A DNA stretch of 64,000 nucleotides from Thecamonas trahens ATCC 50062 (GCF_000142905.1 NW_013657673.1:310510-374509), one strand, 5' to 3'; positions 21,101-35,167 are shown, counted from the first letter of the stretch. A program made the numbers and translations. The notes: a model not told the origin generated them from the sequence alone.

Positions 21101-24100
21101 TCGCTCTCCAGTCGGGCACCGACCTTGTCTCGCAAGGCCTCCGAACCCTCGAGCTCTGCGTCGAGAACCTCACCCCCGAGTTCCTCGACCCCATCATCGA
21201 GCCCGTCCGCGTCGACCTCATGACCGCGCTGTGGAAGCACCTCCGCCCGCCGCCCTACGCCCACGGTGTCCACGCAATGCGCATTCTCGGCAAGCTCGGC
21301 GGCCGCAACCGTCGCTTCCTCACGGACCCACCCCACCTCAACGTCAAGGCCAACCCGAGGACGGCCTCCGCATGGTTCTCTCTTTTGCCGGCCTCCCACC
21401 GTTTGAGCTCCGCCTCGACTGGGTCGTCGACATGGCCAAGGCCGCCCTCCTCTCCTCCCAGGACGCGTACTACCGTCGCCAGGCCTTTGCCATGATCCGC
21501 CTCGCCCTCATCTCCATGATGAAGCTCGACTTTTCGCCGGACGACTACCAATGGACTCTGTGGGCCGGCCCGCTCGACGCCTCGCCGTCGTCGGCATCGC
21601 AGGCTCACGCCTTTGAAGCCGCCACCTCGTCGGCTCTCCCCACAGGCGTCGCTTTTACCTTTGACGGCCGCCCGCTCGACGAGCTCGAGCCTGAGGAGCT
21701 CAACTCACTGCTCAACCTTGAGTTTGAGGCCACCGCCGCCGCCGCCGCCTCCATGGCCGCCTCGTTTGCCTATGCTGACGGCTCGTTGCAGCACGCTGAC
21801 GCCGCTCCAGCCAAGGCGGGAAAGAAGAAGACCCAGAACCACCACATCGCCGAGTCGCGGACGTTCAAGATCCTGCTCATCTGTGCGTTTGTGGCCACCA
21901 CCGATCGTGACCTCGAGGCCGACGCCAAGGCCTTTGCTGCCGATGTCACCCGTCACCTCACCCTCCTCGCTCTCGCGCGCTCGCCGGCACCGCTCGTCGA
22001 CTCTCCGCACGTCACTGACCTCACCTCACTCGACGTTTCGGTCTTTGTCGACGCTGTTGTGGCTCTCCTCACCGCCGAGAACAGGACATGGATCCGCCCG
22101 CCCATCGAGTATCTCTCGCTAATGGTGAGCATGATGACCACCATGGCTGGCGGCTCGCTCGCCGTCGTCTCCATGCACCCCATGTTTGACACACTCGCCT
22201 CGCGCTTCATCCACTGCTGCTACCACCACAACTGGTACCGCAAGGCTGGTGGCTGCGAGGGCATTCGCTTCCTCGTCCACACCATGCCGGTCGCTTGGGT
22301 TCTTGCCCGCGAGACTGCCTTTGTTAAGGCCCTCCTCTTCATCCTCGCCACCCTCACCCTCGACCTCTCGGCCGACACTGTTGAGGACTCGATCGAGCTC
22401 CTGAGCTTCCTTCTCAACAAGTGCCACGGCGCCCCGCTGCCTCGCCCCACTGCGGCGTCGCCGGCTTCTGCTCCTGCCGCGACGCCCGGCCCCTCTGTCG
22501 GCTCCGACACGGCCGTACCCATGGACGAAGAAAAGGCTCCCGAGGAGCCCGGAGCTCCCAACTCGTCCAAGCCCGCGGACACTGAGGCCGCGCGCTCGGG
22601 CGACACTGATCCGGTCACCATCGATCTCGACGAGGAGGCTGTCACCGCCACAGGCAACGAGCTTGTCGCCATCCTCGCCCATGAGCTCGCCTCGCCGTAC
22701 CTCCCAGTCCGCGAAGAAGCAGCCAAGCTCCTCGGCGCGCTTGCCACCGGCTGGTCGACCACCCCTGCGCAACTCCTTGCGCCGCTCATGCCACAGCTGC
22801 GCATCACCTCCTCGTTTACGCTGGCTGCTCTGCCGTTTGACGACCAAGTCGGCATGCTCGCCGCCTTCCGCTACTGCCTTGTTAATGCTCCCGAGGAGCT
22901 GAAGGCCAACGCCTCGTTTGTCTCCATGCTGGATCAGGTTCTCGAGCTGGCCGAGCTTGACGAGGCCGGCTTTATCTCGCAAGCCGTGTACCGGACCCAA
23001 AAGAAGAAGTTGCCTTCACTTCGCAAGGCCTGTCTCGAGCTCCTCGCCACCGCCGTCACCCTGGACGACCTTGATACGGAGAGTTTCCGCACCGCCCGCG
23101 ACCGCATTGTTGCCGTCTTTCTCAAGGCACTCACCATGGGCTCGTCGGCCATCGTGCCTATTGTACGCAACGGCCTCAAGGATGCCGTCGCCGTCCGCGA
23201 GCCGGCCAAGGCGCTGCTTCACGACTCGCTCAAGCCCATTCTCATGCACCTTCGCTCGCACGAGGAGATCACTGTCGCCATCATGCAGCGCCTCGGTCGC
23301 CTGCTCGAGGTCATAGCCTCAGCCTTCCACCACAAGCTCGGCCGCCGCCTCCTTGAGCACGCCCGCCAGCTCATCTCGGACGAGGAGGCCAAGCCGAACT
23401 CGTACCACATCGCCGCCTCCATCCTTGACGTCTTCCATCTTCTCCCGCAGGACGCCAAGCTCTCACCCGGCGAAGAGTTCTCTGACCGCATCGTCGCGCT
23501 CACCATCCAGCTTCAGTCGGTCGTGCCCCTCGAGCAGACGCTCGACGAGTACCGTCGCCCGCTCGCAAAGTACGCCAATCGCTACCCGACCCGCATCTTG
23601 CAGCTCTTCCTCGACCACATCACAGAGGCTCCCTTCTCCACCCTCTTCCTCCACATCCTCAACTCGCCGCTCACGCCGAAACTCCGCACCGCCATGACTG
23701 AGATGCCGCAGCGCCTCGCCGAGCTCCTCCGCACCTCAGCTTCGCACCATACCAACGCCCAAGTTGCTGCCGAAACAAGGTTCCAGGCTGTCTGCATCGT
23801 CCACGCCCTCGCCATGGACAACCCGTCCTGGCTTCCGTCGACGCCGCTTGTTGTCGAGGCTCTTGTCACTGCCTGGCGCGCCCTCAACGAGGGCATGGAC
23901 GCCGGCTCTGGTCCACACGCGGCCCTGGAGGAGACCATCCCTATCACCCACATGCATCAGGCCCGCTACATCATCGAGTGCTTCATTCAGTTCTGCTCCC
24001 ACGGCGTCAAGGTGCCAGAGCCCCACCGCCCGGCCTCACACTCGCTTTTGATGCTCAAGTCGAGCCGCGATGCCAACAAGGGCGCCATGTCTGAGCCTTA

Positions 24101-27100
24101 TGTCGCCGCTCAGTCGCCGCCGCCAGCAACAACGCCCGCCGCAGTTGATGAGGGCTCCATGTTCGGGCCGGGCCTCTCGCCGACCGACGACCACCTCCGC
24201 GTCCAAGTCCTCTTTGCCATGCTCACCATCTTCACCTCGCGGACGGTCATGGACTACTCGTTCCTCAAGGACTTTCTTCTCACCACCGTTGCGCGCCACT
24301 ACCCGCTGGCGGCCAAGCGTGCGCTCCTCACCACCTTCCTGGACGACTTCTCCAAGTCGTCCGTCGCCGACGCTCGCAAGGTGGTCATGCTTGAGCACCT
24401 CATCATCCCCATGCTCACCATCTCGTTTGAGACCGGACAGGCCAACTTGCTCGACGCCGACATCATGGATTCGGTCATCAAGATCTTTGCCCAGCCGCAG
24501 CCAGCACATGCCGCCTCGGACGAGCTCTGCATTCAGATGCTGCAGCTTGCCACGCTCCTTGTCATCAACTGCTCTTCGCTTGTCGTCAACAACCGCCGCA
24601 ACGTCATTCGCTTTGCATGGTCACACCTCCGCTCTGTCGACTTTACCGCCCGCTTCTGCGGCTATGTCCTCGTCTGTCGCTTCATCGAGCAGTACGATAC
24701 ACCCACTAAGGTCATTCTACAGGTCTACGTCTCGCTGCTCAAGGCCCACCAGCCCGAGGCCCGCCTGCTCGTTAAGCAGGCGTTAGACATCCTCACCCCT
24801 GCCCTTCCGCATCGCCTCCCGGCCGGTGACCACCGCTATCCACCGTGGGTCAAGTGGACCAAGAAGATTGTGGTCGAGGAAGGCCACGACACCTTCCAGC
24901 TCATCCACATCTGGTTCCTTGTCGTCCGCCACGCTGACATCTTTTACGCGACCCGCGCCCAGTTTGTCCCGCAAATGGTCAACTCGCTCACCCGCATCGG
25001 CATCCCCAAGTCGGCGAGCTTTGACCAGCGCAAGCTCGCCGTCTCGCTCGCCGAGATCATTGTCGAGTGGGAGCACCGCGCAGCTCGTGAGCTCGAAGAG
25101 GCCGAGACCGCCGCTGCCGCCGCTGCTGAGGCCGCCGCCGCCGCTGCCGCACTCGCGGCTGGCAAAGCACCGCCGTCATCTTCCACAGCTTCTGCGACCG
25201 CCCTTGGCAAGCGTAAGCGGTCGCCGTCACCGGCGGACGCTGTCGCTGCTGCTGCTGCACCCGGCCCATCGCGCGCCGCCTCCAAGCGGGCCAAGTCGAC
25301 TCGCTCCAAGGACGTTTCGGACGGCACGGCTGGCGGCGACGACGACAAGACCGAGGGTCTCTCGCTGCATGAGCTGGCAGTCCGCGCCGCGGCCAAGGCA
25401 GACGCAGCGCAGGTCGTGGTCGACGCCGCCAAGGCTGCGTCGAACCCCAAGCAGCAGGCGGCCATTACGAGCATGGTAGTCAACGCGCTCATCCGCCTCG
25501 CCTGCCTCTGCGTTGGCCACAACGAGGCCAACCTCATGTCGCTGGCCCACCGCTGCGTCATCCTCCTCCGCCGCGCGCTCTGCATCTGGCCCAAGGCCGA
25601 GATCAAGTGGTCGTTCTTCAACAAGCTCTTCAGCAACTCGCAACAGACCAACGCCCAGACTATTCTCACCGCCATGGAGATCCTCAACATTGTTGTCTCG
25701 CGGCAGAAGAAGTGGTACACCCCGCGGGCGCTGCACCATCTCCTCAACGCTGTCCGCGACCTGTTCAAGCTCTCGGACCTGCGGACCATCTCGCGGCTCT
25801 CGCTCTTCCTCAAGCACCTCCGCGAGCCGTTCCCACCGGTCTCGCCCGACCCGCACGTCCGCCAGTTCTACGACGAAATCTACAAGTTTATCAAGGCCGC
25901 CCAGAGTCGCAACGATGTTTCGTTCCTCATCGGCTCGGTCTTGGTGCTTGAGACCGTCGCCGCCGACCACTCGGAGGTTCTTGTCCCGTTCCTCACCTCG
26001 CTCATGGACGTTATGTCGCGCCTCCTCTCCGAGCACGTCCGCTACGTCCAGCAGATGATCGACCAGCAGTACCGTGGGCAGTCGGTTCAGCCGCGGACGA
26101 ACGACCACCACTCGACTGTTGTTCAGGCTCTCATCTCGACCATCACCCTCATCAACACCCGGATCAACACCATGGGCTCGGAGCAGCGGTATACGTTCCT
26201 CAAGTTCCTCGTGGTCCTTATCGAAAAGTCCAACGACATCACCCTCCTCTCCAAGATCACCGGCGTCGTGCGCGGCTGGATCGACGACTCGGACTCGCTC
26301 TACCCGACGTCCAAGGAGAAGACGCTTGTCCTTGTGAAGATGATGTGCTTTGAGCACTTTCAGGCTGCCCCGCTCTACACCGACTTTCTCAACCTTGTCC
26401 ACCACATTTACTCCAACCCGGCGTTCCAGCGCACTGAGCTCACCGCCCAGCTTGAGCCAGCGTTTATGATGGGCCTCAAGTCGCACAATCCGACCGTTCG
26501 CACCAAGTTCTTTGCCATCTTTGACCGCTCCATGTCGCGCACACTCGAGGGCCGCATCTCGTACATTCTCTCGGTCCAGTCGTGGGAGTCGCTCGGCAAC
26601 GCGTTCTGGATCAAGCAGGCGCTCGACGTCCTGCTCTCGGTCCTCGACCTTGACGCTCCGCTTGCTCTCTCAGACGACTCGGCCCTCCTCCCGTCGCTCC
26701 TCGAACACGCGCCCATGCTTGCCGCGCACACTACCGCCCTCACCGAGGCTGCCGGCGGGAGTGCACCGGGCAAGGCGCGCGGCGGCCGCAAGGGCCGCAA
26801 GGCCGCTGCGCCGCAAGCGCCCACACTTGAGTCTGTCTCGCCGCCGTCGTGGATCGGCGACTCGTCGCTGCCGTCGGCGGCTTTGCTGCCGACCCGTACT
26901 GACGGTGTCACCGAGCTCCTCGATGCACATGCGGCGGCGCTCGACAAGATGCGCGCAGTCAAGCTGGCTGACTTTGTGGCGCCCATCCGCGAGCTCTGCC
27001 ATCAGAACCCGAACATGGCCTTCTACCTCTGGGTCCGCTTCTTCCCGGTTGTCTGGTCAGCGCTCGACAAGCCGCTGCAGGACCTCCTCGCCCAGCACAT

Positions 27101-30100
27101 TACCTACTTGCTCTCGCAGCCGTATCACCAGATGCAGCGCTCCTCGCAGCCAAACGTGATCCAGGCCTTGCTTGAGGGCATTTCGCGAGTCTCGCCGCCG
27201 ATCGACATTCCGGTCGAGCTCGTCAAGTACCTCGGCATCGAGTTCAACGCCTGGTTTACCGCCATCTCCATGTTTGAGGAAGCGGCAGTCGCCGACGGCT
27301 CGCATGCGTTCTCCGCGCCTGCAGCCGAAAGCTCCGACTCGCCCGCGCCGATGGACGTGGTTGAGGCTGGTAAGCCTGCGGCAACGGCCTTGCGCCCGGC
27401 CAAGCCGGTCGAGTCGGCCGAGGCTGCCAAGACCCGCGAGGCGAACCTCGAGGCGCTGGTTCAAGTCTACGAGGCGCTCAACGAGTCGGACGCGTGCTAC
27501 GGCGTGTGGTCGCTGCGCGACGTCAAGCCCGAGACGCTTGCCGCCATGTCGTATGAGCAGCACGGGCTGTATCAGCGAGCGCAGGACATTTACTTTGCGA
27601 CGATGACCGCGGCGCAGTCTGCGGCGGCCCGCCAGCCGGTCTCGGCCGCCGAGCTGGCGGTGTGGGAGGAGCACTGGATCCGGTGCTCACGACAGCTCAA
27701 TCAGTGGGACATCATCACCAAGTACGCGGCCGAGGCCGAACTCGCACCGCTCCTCCTCGAGGCAGCGTGGAAGTCTGGCGACTGGGCGCTGGAGAAGGAG
27801 CTTCTTGCGCAGACACAGGTCCGCCGCGAGACGCCGCAGCGCAAAATCTACCAGATCTACGTCGCCATCTTTGAGTCTGCGCCGCAGGATGTGGACAAGT
27901 ACTGCATCGAGCTGCAGCAGCTCTGCCTCCACCACTGGATCTCACTGCCTGCCGTGGTCGGCGTCTCGCACATTCCGCTGCTCCAGCAGTTCCAGCAATT
28001 TGTGGAGCTGACTGAGTCTGCGCAGGTTCATACCTCAATCACACGGACGGACCAGCGGGCTTCAGTCCCGGAGCTCAAGTCGATTCTCAACACTTGGCGT
28101 GAGCGGCTGCCGAACGAGTGGGACGACCTGTACGTGTGGAACGAGTTGACCCAGTGGCGGCACCACGTCTTTGCCGCCATCAACGTCACGCTGCAGCAGT
28201 TTGTGGAGAGCAACCCTGCGCTGGCGTACATGGGCTACCATGAGACTGCGTGGACGATTAACCGGTTTGCGCACGTCGCGCGCAAGCACCAGCTCCTCGA
28301 CGTCTGCCTCAACTCGCTCTCCAAAATCTACACCCTGCCCAACATTGAGATCCAGGAGGCCTTTGTCAAGCTCAAGGAGCAGGCCAAGTGCTACTTTGAC
28401 CTGACCAAGGACTTGCGCGCCGGCCTCGGCATCATCAACAACACCAACCTGGACTACTTTGGCGATACCCAAAAGGCCGAGTTTTTCGAGCTCAAGGGCG
28501 AGTTCCTCGCTGCCATGGGCGAGCTGGAGGCCGCCAACTCGGCGTTTTCCACCGCGCTCTCGGTCTGCGACACGCTGGCCAAGGGCTGGGGCGCTTGGGG
28601 TGAGTTTTGTGAGAAGCTGCACGAGCTCTCGATCCTTGCGGCGAGGGGGAGTAGCGGCTCGAACGACACGGCTGCGTTGGATCGCCTCGCCGGGCCGAAC
28701 GCGGTTGAGCCTGCGGCCGACGCCATGTCGCCGCAAGCGCGGTCGATGTCGTTTGCCACCCAGGCTGTGACTGCGTACGCCTTTGCAGCTGCCAACGCCG
28801 GCGACGCTGAAGGTCCCGGCTGGTCGCAGCGCTACCTGGCCCGGCTGGTGTGGCTCCTCGGCTTTGACGACGCCGATGGCACGCTTGATGCGGCCATCAC
28901 CAAGTACGCCGCCGCGGTGCCGACCTACGCCTGGATCCCGTGGATTCCGCAGCTGCTCGACGGGCTGGTCCTCGGCGTTGCCTCTCGATCGGCCAAGGGA
29001 CTGCTTGCATGCATCGGCCGCGAGTACCCGCAGGCGCTCTACTACGACCTGCAGATGGCCATCGCGCAGCTTGCGTCCGACGCGGGGATGGAGTCACAGC
29101 TCGTGGCGCTCCGCGAGTCGCGGTCGGAACACCTTGTGGAGTTCCTGCACCGACAAGCCACGCTGCACTTTGCCATTTCGGCGTGCCAGGTCCAAAACGA
29201 GAAGTACGCCAAGGCGACGCGCAAGCTCGCTGCTACCCAGAAAGCTGCCATACAGACGGCGACCAAGGCACAGGCCGCCGCCGCCGCCAACGCGCCCGAC
29301 GCCGCCGCGCTTACCGAGTCGGCCAAGCAAGCCGAAGTCCAGGCTGTTGCCGCCAAGAGCAACGCCGAGTCGGCCAGAAAGAACGTTGAGGACCGCAAGA
29401 AGCGTAAGGACGAGGCCGAGGCCAAGGCCAAGATAGCACAGAACGCGGTCCTGGCCGACCTGCACTCGATCCCGAGTGGCGCGCCGGCCGGCCTTGGAGT
29501 CCTGCTTGAGATCGAGACTCGCATGATTTGCCAGCACCCGTTCCTTGTGGCCGACCTGTGGCTCCTCACCACCGAGCTCAATCTCGCGTTTGGACCGTCC
29601 CTGCCGGAGCGCCTCTTTGCGACGTGCCACGCCCTGCTCGAGGACGTGTACGAGGCCGCGCTGCCGAGCGACACTGCTGTCGCCGGCGAGCTGGCGGCCA
29701 AGGCCGAGGCGCTGGTGGCGGGCACGTTTGGTGAGGCGGCTCCTCCGTCGCCGTTGCACTCTGCGGCCACCGACGCCACGTTTGCCACCCGCTACTCGGC
29801 GCGGTTCACGGCTGACGTGGCTTCCGCTGGCACCGTTGGCGAGCTCGAGGCTGTTCTCCGCAAGTGGCTGCCACTGTTGCAGGCACGGGTCGAGGCTCAT
29901 CCGCCGTCACAGGACCTTGTCCAGCTCTCGCCCAAGCTCGCGGCGTTTGAGAACCTCATGGTCGAGGTGCCTGGCCAGTTTTACGAGGGCGGCGTCGAGC
30001 CGACGAACCACATCTCGCTCGAGCGGATCAACTCGGAGGTGACTGTCATGCGGCGCAACTTTGCCACTGTTCGCCAGGTTGTCTTCCGCGGCGAGTCGGG

Positions 30101-31186
30101 CAAGCTGGTGCCGTTTGTCGTCACCGCGCACGACGCCAAGGTCGCCGCCGCCGAGATGCGGCTCATGCAGGCGCTCCGAGTCCTCAACAAGGTCCTCCGG
30201 TCGCGGAAGGAGACACGCAAGCGCGGCGTCGCCTTTTCGTGCCGCAGGTGGTCCCTCTCCTCGGCACAGCCGCGCTGACCCAGAACGCACTCCTGGTCAC
30301 CTCGCTGCAAGAGGCACTGGTGCATGCGGGCGCACGGTCGGGCCAGCCAATCGATGCCGGCATCCGCGCCTTCCGCGACGCGCTCGGCGAGTCGGGCGAC
30401 GACATTGCATCGCGTGTTGTTGCTTGGCGTGACGTCTCGCGCGACATCGTGCCGCCGTCGGCGCTGGCGCGGCTCGTGGCCAAGTCGTTCCCGAACCCGG
30501 CGCACCTGTGGGCCTTCAAGAAGCACTTTGCGGTCCATCTCGCTCTCACCTCGCTCGTCCGGCATGCACTCGGCGCGAAGCCGCGCAAGGCCGCCGACGT
30601 GCTCTTCTCGCTCCAGTCGGGCGAAGTGGTGCCGACCGGCATGTCGCCGCTGCCGCTCGACGCCGAAACGGGCGCGCTTGGCGCAACCTCCCCGGTTCCT
30701 TTCCGCCTCACGCCGAACCTCACCTCGTTCCTCGGCCCGATCTGCCTCAACGGCGTCTACCGTACCGCTATGCTCGCCGCCGCGCGGGTCCTCGTCGAGC
30801 CGGCTGTCAACGTCGGCGTCGTCATGCGCCTCCTCTACCGCGAGGAGCTGCTGGCGCGTCTAGGCCACTTCCCGGTAGCGGGCGGCGATGCTGACGACGC
30901 CAAGACCCACAAGGCCACCAAGTCGCGCCGCGGTGCCTCTGCCAAGGAGCTGACCGACGCCGCTGAGCCTTCAGCCGTCGTTGCCTCGCCGGACGCGCTC
31001 CGCGCTGCCATCAAGACCAACGTCGAGACCTTTACCTCAAAGCTCACCTCCGTCGCTGCCACGCCCAAGGACATGCCTGGCGACGCGCCCGTGGCCCTCG
31101 ACTCCCAGGTCCAGGCGCTCATCGACTCGGCAACGTCCGCCAGTAACCTGGCGTCGATGCCGCCCTCGTGGCAGCCGTGGCTGTAG
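18150..31186 (+). CDS. TRRAP: Tra1/TRRAP, PIKK-family pseudokinase scaffold of SAGA and NuA4
   Basis: Giant HEAT-repeat/FAT/pseudokinase protein that docks transcription activators to histone acetyltransferase complexes in the nucleus. Exon 1 is 18150-18210 (MQFTPDTFPQHVALLRNSDH), the intron is 18211-18490 (donor GTACGT, acceptor TAG), and the rest is one long exon of about 4,250 residues in total. Family anchors: ECPIIVVLLFQLYKE, ETLRPLAHSTLADLVHHVR-type text, LLRALFRSIGGGEFDHLYRE, VSQGLRTLELC, AYEQHG-like SYEQHGLYQRAQDIY, RFAHVARKHQLLDVCLNSL, and VPFRLTPNLTSFL before a terminal WQPWL. As in the family, no catalytic DxxxxN or DFG is present. Two one-base frame breaks, at the C run 21354-21356 and the T run 30234-30237, are each healed by one added base. 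Inserts include an Ala-Asp-Ala-Lys array near 19957-20100 and a basic nuclear-signal-like GKRKRSPSP. Confidence 0.95.
19957..20100 (+). repeat. Ala-Asp-Ala-Lys coding minisatellite in the Tra1/TRRAP gene
   Basis: A 12-base unit (GCCGACGCCAAG with variants) is repeated about a dozen times in frame, giving Ala-Asp-Ala-Lys units. It lies in a linker between conserved HEAT segments, so it is probably a disordered insertion. Confidence 0.9.
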
Positions 31187-31440
31187 TGTGTAAATAGTGA
31201 TGAAACACAGCGCAGCCCTCGAGTCTGGCAATAAGGTGCGATAGAGGGGAGAGAAGCGGATGATATCGCCTTCTCGTGGCGCTACACGTGTCTCTTTGCT
31301 CCTCCAGGTCGGCGCCTGCTCCTATGGCGCGGGTCACGTCGCGAGGCCCTTCCCCGGCATCGTCGTGCTCATCAGTCGGAATTGACTCGCCGATCTCGTT
31401 GCTCGCCAGCGAAAGTAACGCTTTTCTTACTCCTGCAGCC

Positions 31441-33046
31441 ATGGCCGACGAGTACAAGCCCAAGGCGGTGCTCCTCACCGGCGGCGCAGGCTTCATGTAC
31501 GTCCCCAGTTGAGCGAGCGGCAGCCAGCACTTATCCGGACAACAACGGCGGTACTCGCCTGAGAGCACTTGCCCTGCACCGCACATGCTGCCGGCACCGC
31601 TGCCCCCCCACGTGGCGGTGCCCGAGCCATGCATCCCCCGACATCCGTCCATTTTGCGACTTGCCCGCACTGCAGACCTGCTCCTATTCCGTCATGCACT
31701 CCGCAGCCCGCGGCGGCAGACGCGGCATGTCTTGCGCCCTTCTCGCCCGCCGCCTCCGCCCCGCCTCGCCCTCCACATCCACACCACATGCCATGGCGGT
31801 GGCCGAGGCTGCCGTCGTGCTGCCAGCAAGGCCTCAAGGCTCCACTCGCGGTTTTCTCGCACCGACAGCAAGTGCCCGAAGCCCGCAGCCCGGGCGGGTG
31901 CCGTCTGTCGAGTGAGCGCGACCGCGGCTCCCCTCCCCCCACGCCTGCCTCCCCCCTCCCCTCCCTTCACCCCTTCACACACACACGCGCACGCATACTC
32001 ACCCTCCCACTTGCGCGCGTAGTGGGTCGAACGTCCTCATCCACCTGGTGGAAAAGTACCCCGAGGTCCGTTGGGTCAACTACGACTCGCTCGAGTACTG
32101 CGCGTGCCTCAAGAACCTCGAGTCGATCGAGAGCGCGGACAACTACAAGTTCATCAAGGGCAACATCCTCAACGCAGAGCTCGTGACGTACGTGCTCGAG
32201 TCTGAGAACATCGACACGATCATGCACTTTGCGGCGCAGTCGCACGTGGACAACTCGTTCGGTAACTCGATCCAGTTCACGGTGACCAACGTGCACGGCA
32301 CGCACGTCCTGCTCGAGTCTGCCAAGGCATACGGCAAGATCCGGCGGTTTGTGCACGTCTCGACGGACGAGGTGTACGGCGAGTGCGAGGGCGACCACCT
32401 CGACGAGGACTCGATCCTGCGCCCGACGCAGCCGTATGCGGCGGCCAAGGCCGGAGCGGAGCACCTGGTGATGGCATACTACAAGTCATACAACCTGCCG
32501 ATCATCATCACCCGCGGCAACAACGTGTACGGCCCGCGGCAGTTCCCAGAAAAGGTTATCCCCAAGTTTGTCAACCTCATCATGCGTGGGCGCAAGTGCT
32601 GCCTCCACGGCGACGGCTCGGCGCAGCGCTCTTTCCTGCACGTGCAGGACGTTGCCGCCGCTTTTGACGTCATCCTCCACCGCGGTGCCATCGGCGAGGT
32701 CTACAACATTGGTACCACCTTTGAGCTCTCGATGCTCGAGCTGACCAAGGTCCTGTACAAGGTCATGGGCCGCGAGTTTACTGACGACGCCGTCGAGTTT
32801 GTCGAAGATCGCAAGTTCAACGACTCGCGCTACGCCATTTCATCGGCTCGACTCGAGGCCCTCGGCTGGGCGCCGTCGATTGAGTTCGAGGCTGGCCTCA
32901 AGGCCACCATCGAGTGGTACGACGGCAACTGGGGCGACATCGAGGACGCGCTTGTCCCGCACCCGCGCCTCGTCACCGACCTCTCCAACCGTACCTCGTA
33001 CCTCGTAGAGCCGTGTGCCTTCGCTGTGGCGATCGATGATAACTAA
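31441..33046 (+). CDS. Nucleotide-sugar 4,6-dehydratase (TGDS/RmlB family)
   Basis: Extended short-chain dehydrogenase that makes 4-keto-6-deoxy sugars from dTDP- or UDP-glucose. Exons 31441-31496 and 32023-33046 (intron 31497-32022, donor GTACGT, acceptor TAG), 359 residues. Splicing restores the NAD-binding TGGAGFIGSNVLIHLVEKYP. Also seen: HFAAQSHVDNSF, the dehydratase signature STDEVYGE with catalytic Asp-Glu, the active-site YAAAK, GNNVYGPRQFPEKVIPKF, RSFLHVQDVAAAF, and EVYNIGTTFELS. It aligns over its length with animal TGDS. The substrate (dTDP- or UDP-glucose) cannot be told from sequence alone. The C-terminus extends about 20 residues beyond the usual end. Confidence 0.88.
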
Positions 33047-33227
33047 TTCCGGACGTGGAGTGCTCTGCACACGTACCCGCCTCCGAGGCCGCTAATGATT
33101 GAATCGAGTTGCGGAAGAGCGTGAATGGTGATGTGTGCACGGCGCAGCTTGCGTGGGCGAGCACACGAGACACGGTGGTGGAGCATGGGCACGGACACAC
33201 CTGTCGCTGTATCTTGAACTAATCACT

Positions 33228-34941
33228 ATGGCTTCTTCTGCTGATAAGTATGTGATGAGCAAGAGGGAGGAAGGGGGGAGGGGATTGGGGTTGTGGGTTG
33301 TGCGGTTGTGGGGTTGGTGGGGGTGGGGCTGAGGTGGCGGTGAGAGACGGGGGGAAGGGGGCAGGGGAGGGGGTGTGCCTGGGGGAGAATGCCAAGTCGA
33401 CATAGTGTGTTGTTCGGGGCTAGCGAGGGAGACCAGGGAGGGGAAGGAGAGGGAAGGGGGCAGGGCAATGAAGGGTGTGTGTGCTCCCACGGTATCCTCT
33501 CTCTTCCCCTCCCCATTCCCCTTTCCTTCCCCCGTTTCCCTTTTACCCCCCCTCCCCGGCTTTGATCGCACGCGCACCTTGCCACTCACCACACCACACA
33601 CACCACGTAGCCTGCAGCTTTCATCGTCGCTCGGCAAGCTGGGGACCGAGACGGCATATGCTGGTACGTATGATTTGACTGTGTTGTACTTTGGCTAGGG
33701 ATGGGGGATGGGGGATGGGGGGGGGGGGGACTGCTGTCCGCACGACCGACTCACGCCTTGTCGCCGTCGATACAAATATTTCAGTTGCTCTGGAGGCCAA
33801 GGCGCTGATCGCGGAAGGCAAGAAGGTGTACCCGATGCACATCGGCGACCTCAACTTTTCGACGCCGGCGTGCATCAAGGATGCGGCGCGCAAAGCGCTA
33901 GACGACGGCAAGACCGGGTACTGCCCGGCCGCAGGCATCCCGCCGCTTCGCGAGGCGCTCGCCAAGCACATCTCGTCGACGCGCGGGGTGTCGTACGGTC
34001 CCAACAACGTGTCGGTCCAGCCGGGCGGCAAGCCCGTGATCGGCAAGTTCCTGGCGGCAGTGCTGGAGGAAGGCGACGAGGTGCTCTATCCTTCGCCGGG
34101 CTACCCGATCTACGAGTCGCAGATCTCGTACTTGGGCGGCAAGTGTGTGCCGTACGGCTTTGTCGACGGGCCTGACGGGTTCTCGCTCGACCTTGACGCG
34201 CTCGAGGCCAAGTTCTCGGACAAGACCAAGGTGCTCATCTTCAACAACTACGCCAATCCGGTCGGCTACGCCGCCTCTGAGGAGGAGCTCGAGCGCCTGG
34301 CCCGCATGGCCGTCGCCCACAACGTCTGGGTCCTTTCGGACGAGGCCTACTGGAATGTGGTCTACGACATCGAGGCCAAGTCAATCGCGTCGCAGCCAGG
34401 CATGGCCGAACGAACCGTCATCCTCTTCACCTGCTCCAAGTCGTGGGCCATGACTGGCTGGCGCTGCGGTGCAGCCATCGGGCCCGAGTCTGTCATCAAG
34501 GCCATCACCAAGTTCAACACCAATGCCGAGGCCTGCACCACCCATTTTGTGCAGTATGCCGCCGCTGAGGCGCTGTCTAACCCGGCCGCGATGGAAGACT
34601 GCCGCGCCATCGTCGCCACCCTCAAGGAGCGCCGCGACGCCCTCGTTCCGGCCATCAACGCTATCCCGGGCTGGAAGTGCCACATGCCGACCTCGACCTT
34701 TTACCTCTTCATCAACGTCACCGAGGCCATGGCCAAGATGGGCATGGGCGTCGCCGACCTTGAGGCTTTCCGCCAGCGTATCCTCGCCGACACTGGCGTC
34801 TCGTTCACCACCCGCGAGCACTTTGGCCGCACCATCGACGGCGAGTCCGATTGCTACATCCGCTTTGCCTACTCGGGCATCGATGCCGACGTTGCCGTCG
34901 AGGCCTGCGGTGTTCTCAAGGACTACTTTGAGGCACTCTAA
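33228..34941 (+). CDS. Class I/II PLP-dependent aminotransferase
   Basis: Three exons: 33228-33247, 33611-33663, 33785-34941 (introns with donors GTATGT and GTACGT, acceptors TAG and CAG), 409 residues. Joined exons give the family-like ETAYAVALEAKALIAEGKKV leading into HIGDLNFSTP. Further marks: YCPAAGIPPLREALA, PSPGYPIYES, FNNYANPVGYAASEEELERL, DEAYWNVVYD, the PLP lysine in SKSWAMTGWRCG, and IRFAYSG near the end. Fold-type I aminotransferases of this branch act on aspartate, alanine or aromatic amino acids; the exact substrate is not evident. No clear targeting peptide is seen. The second exon is only 53 bases, which naive gene finders would miss. Confidence 0.85.
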
Positions 34942-35167
34942 GTCTGGCTTGAGTTCAAGCCCTCCCCGGTCGCCTGAGTTTTACTCCTTTGCCGCCTCAA
35001 CTCATAGCGTATGTCGACCCTCTTACATGGGAGTATAAATCGCGAGCCGCAGCCAACCCGAGAGGTTGTCAGTCTGGTGAATGCCGCCAGACTACGGGTC
35101 CCGCCTCCGCGACACCAACCACGCCCGCCCAGTTGCGGCCACTCTTCTCCCCACATCCCACAAGGCC

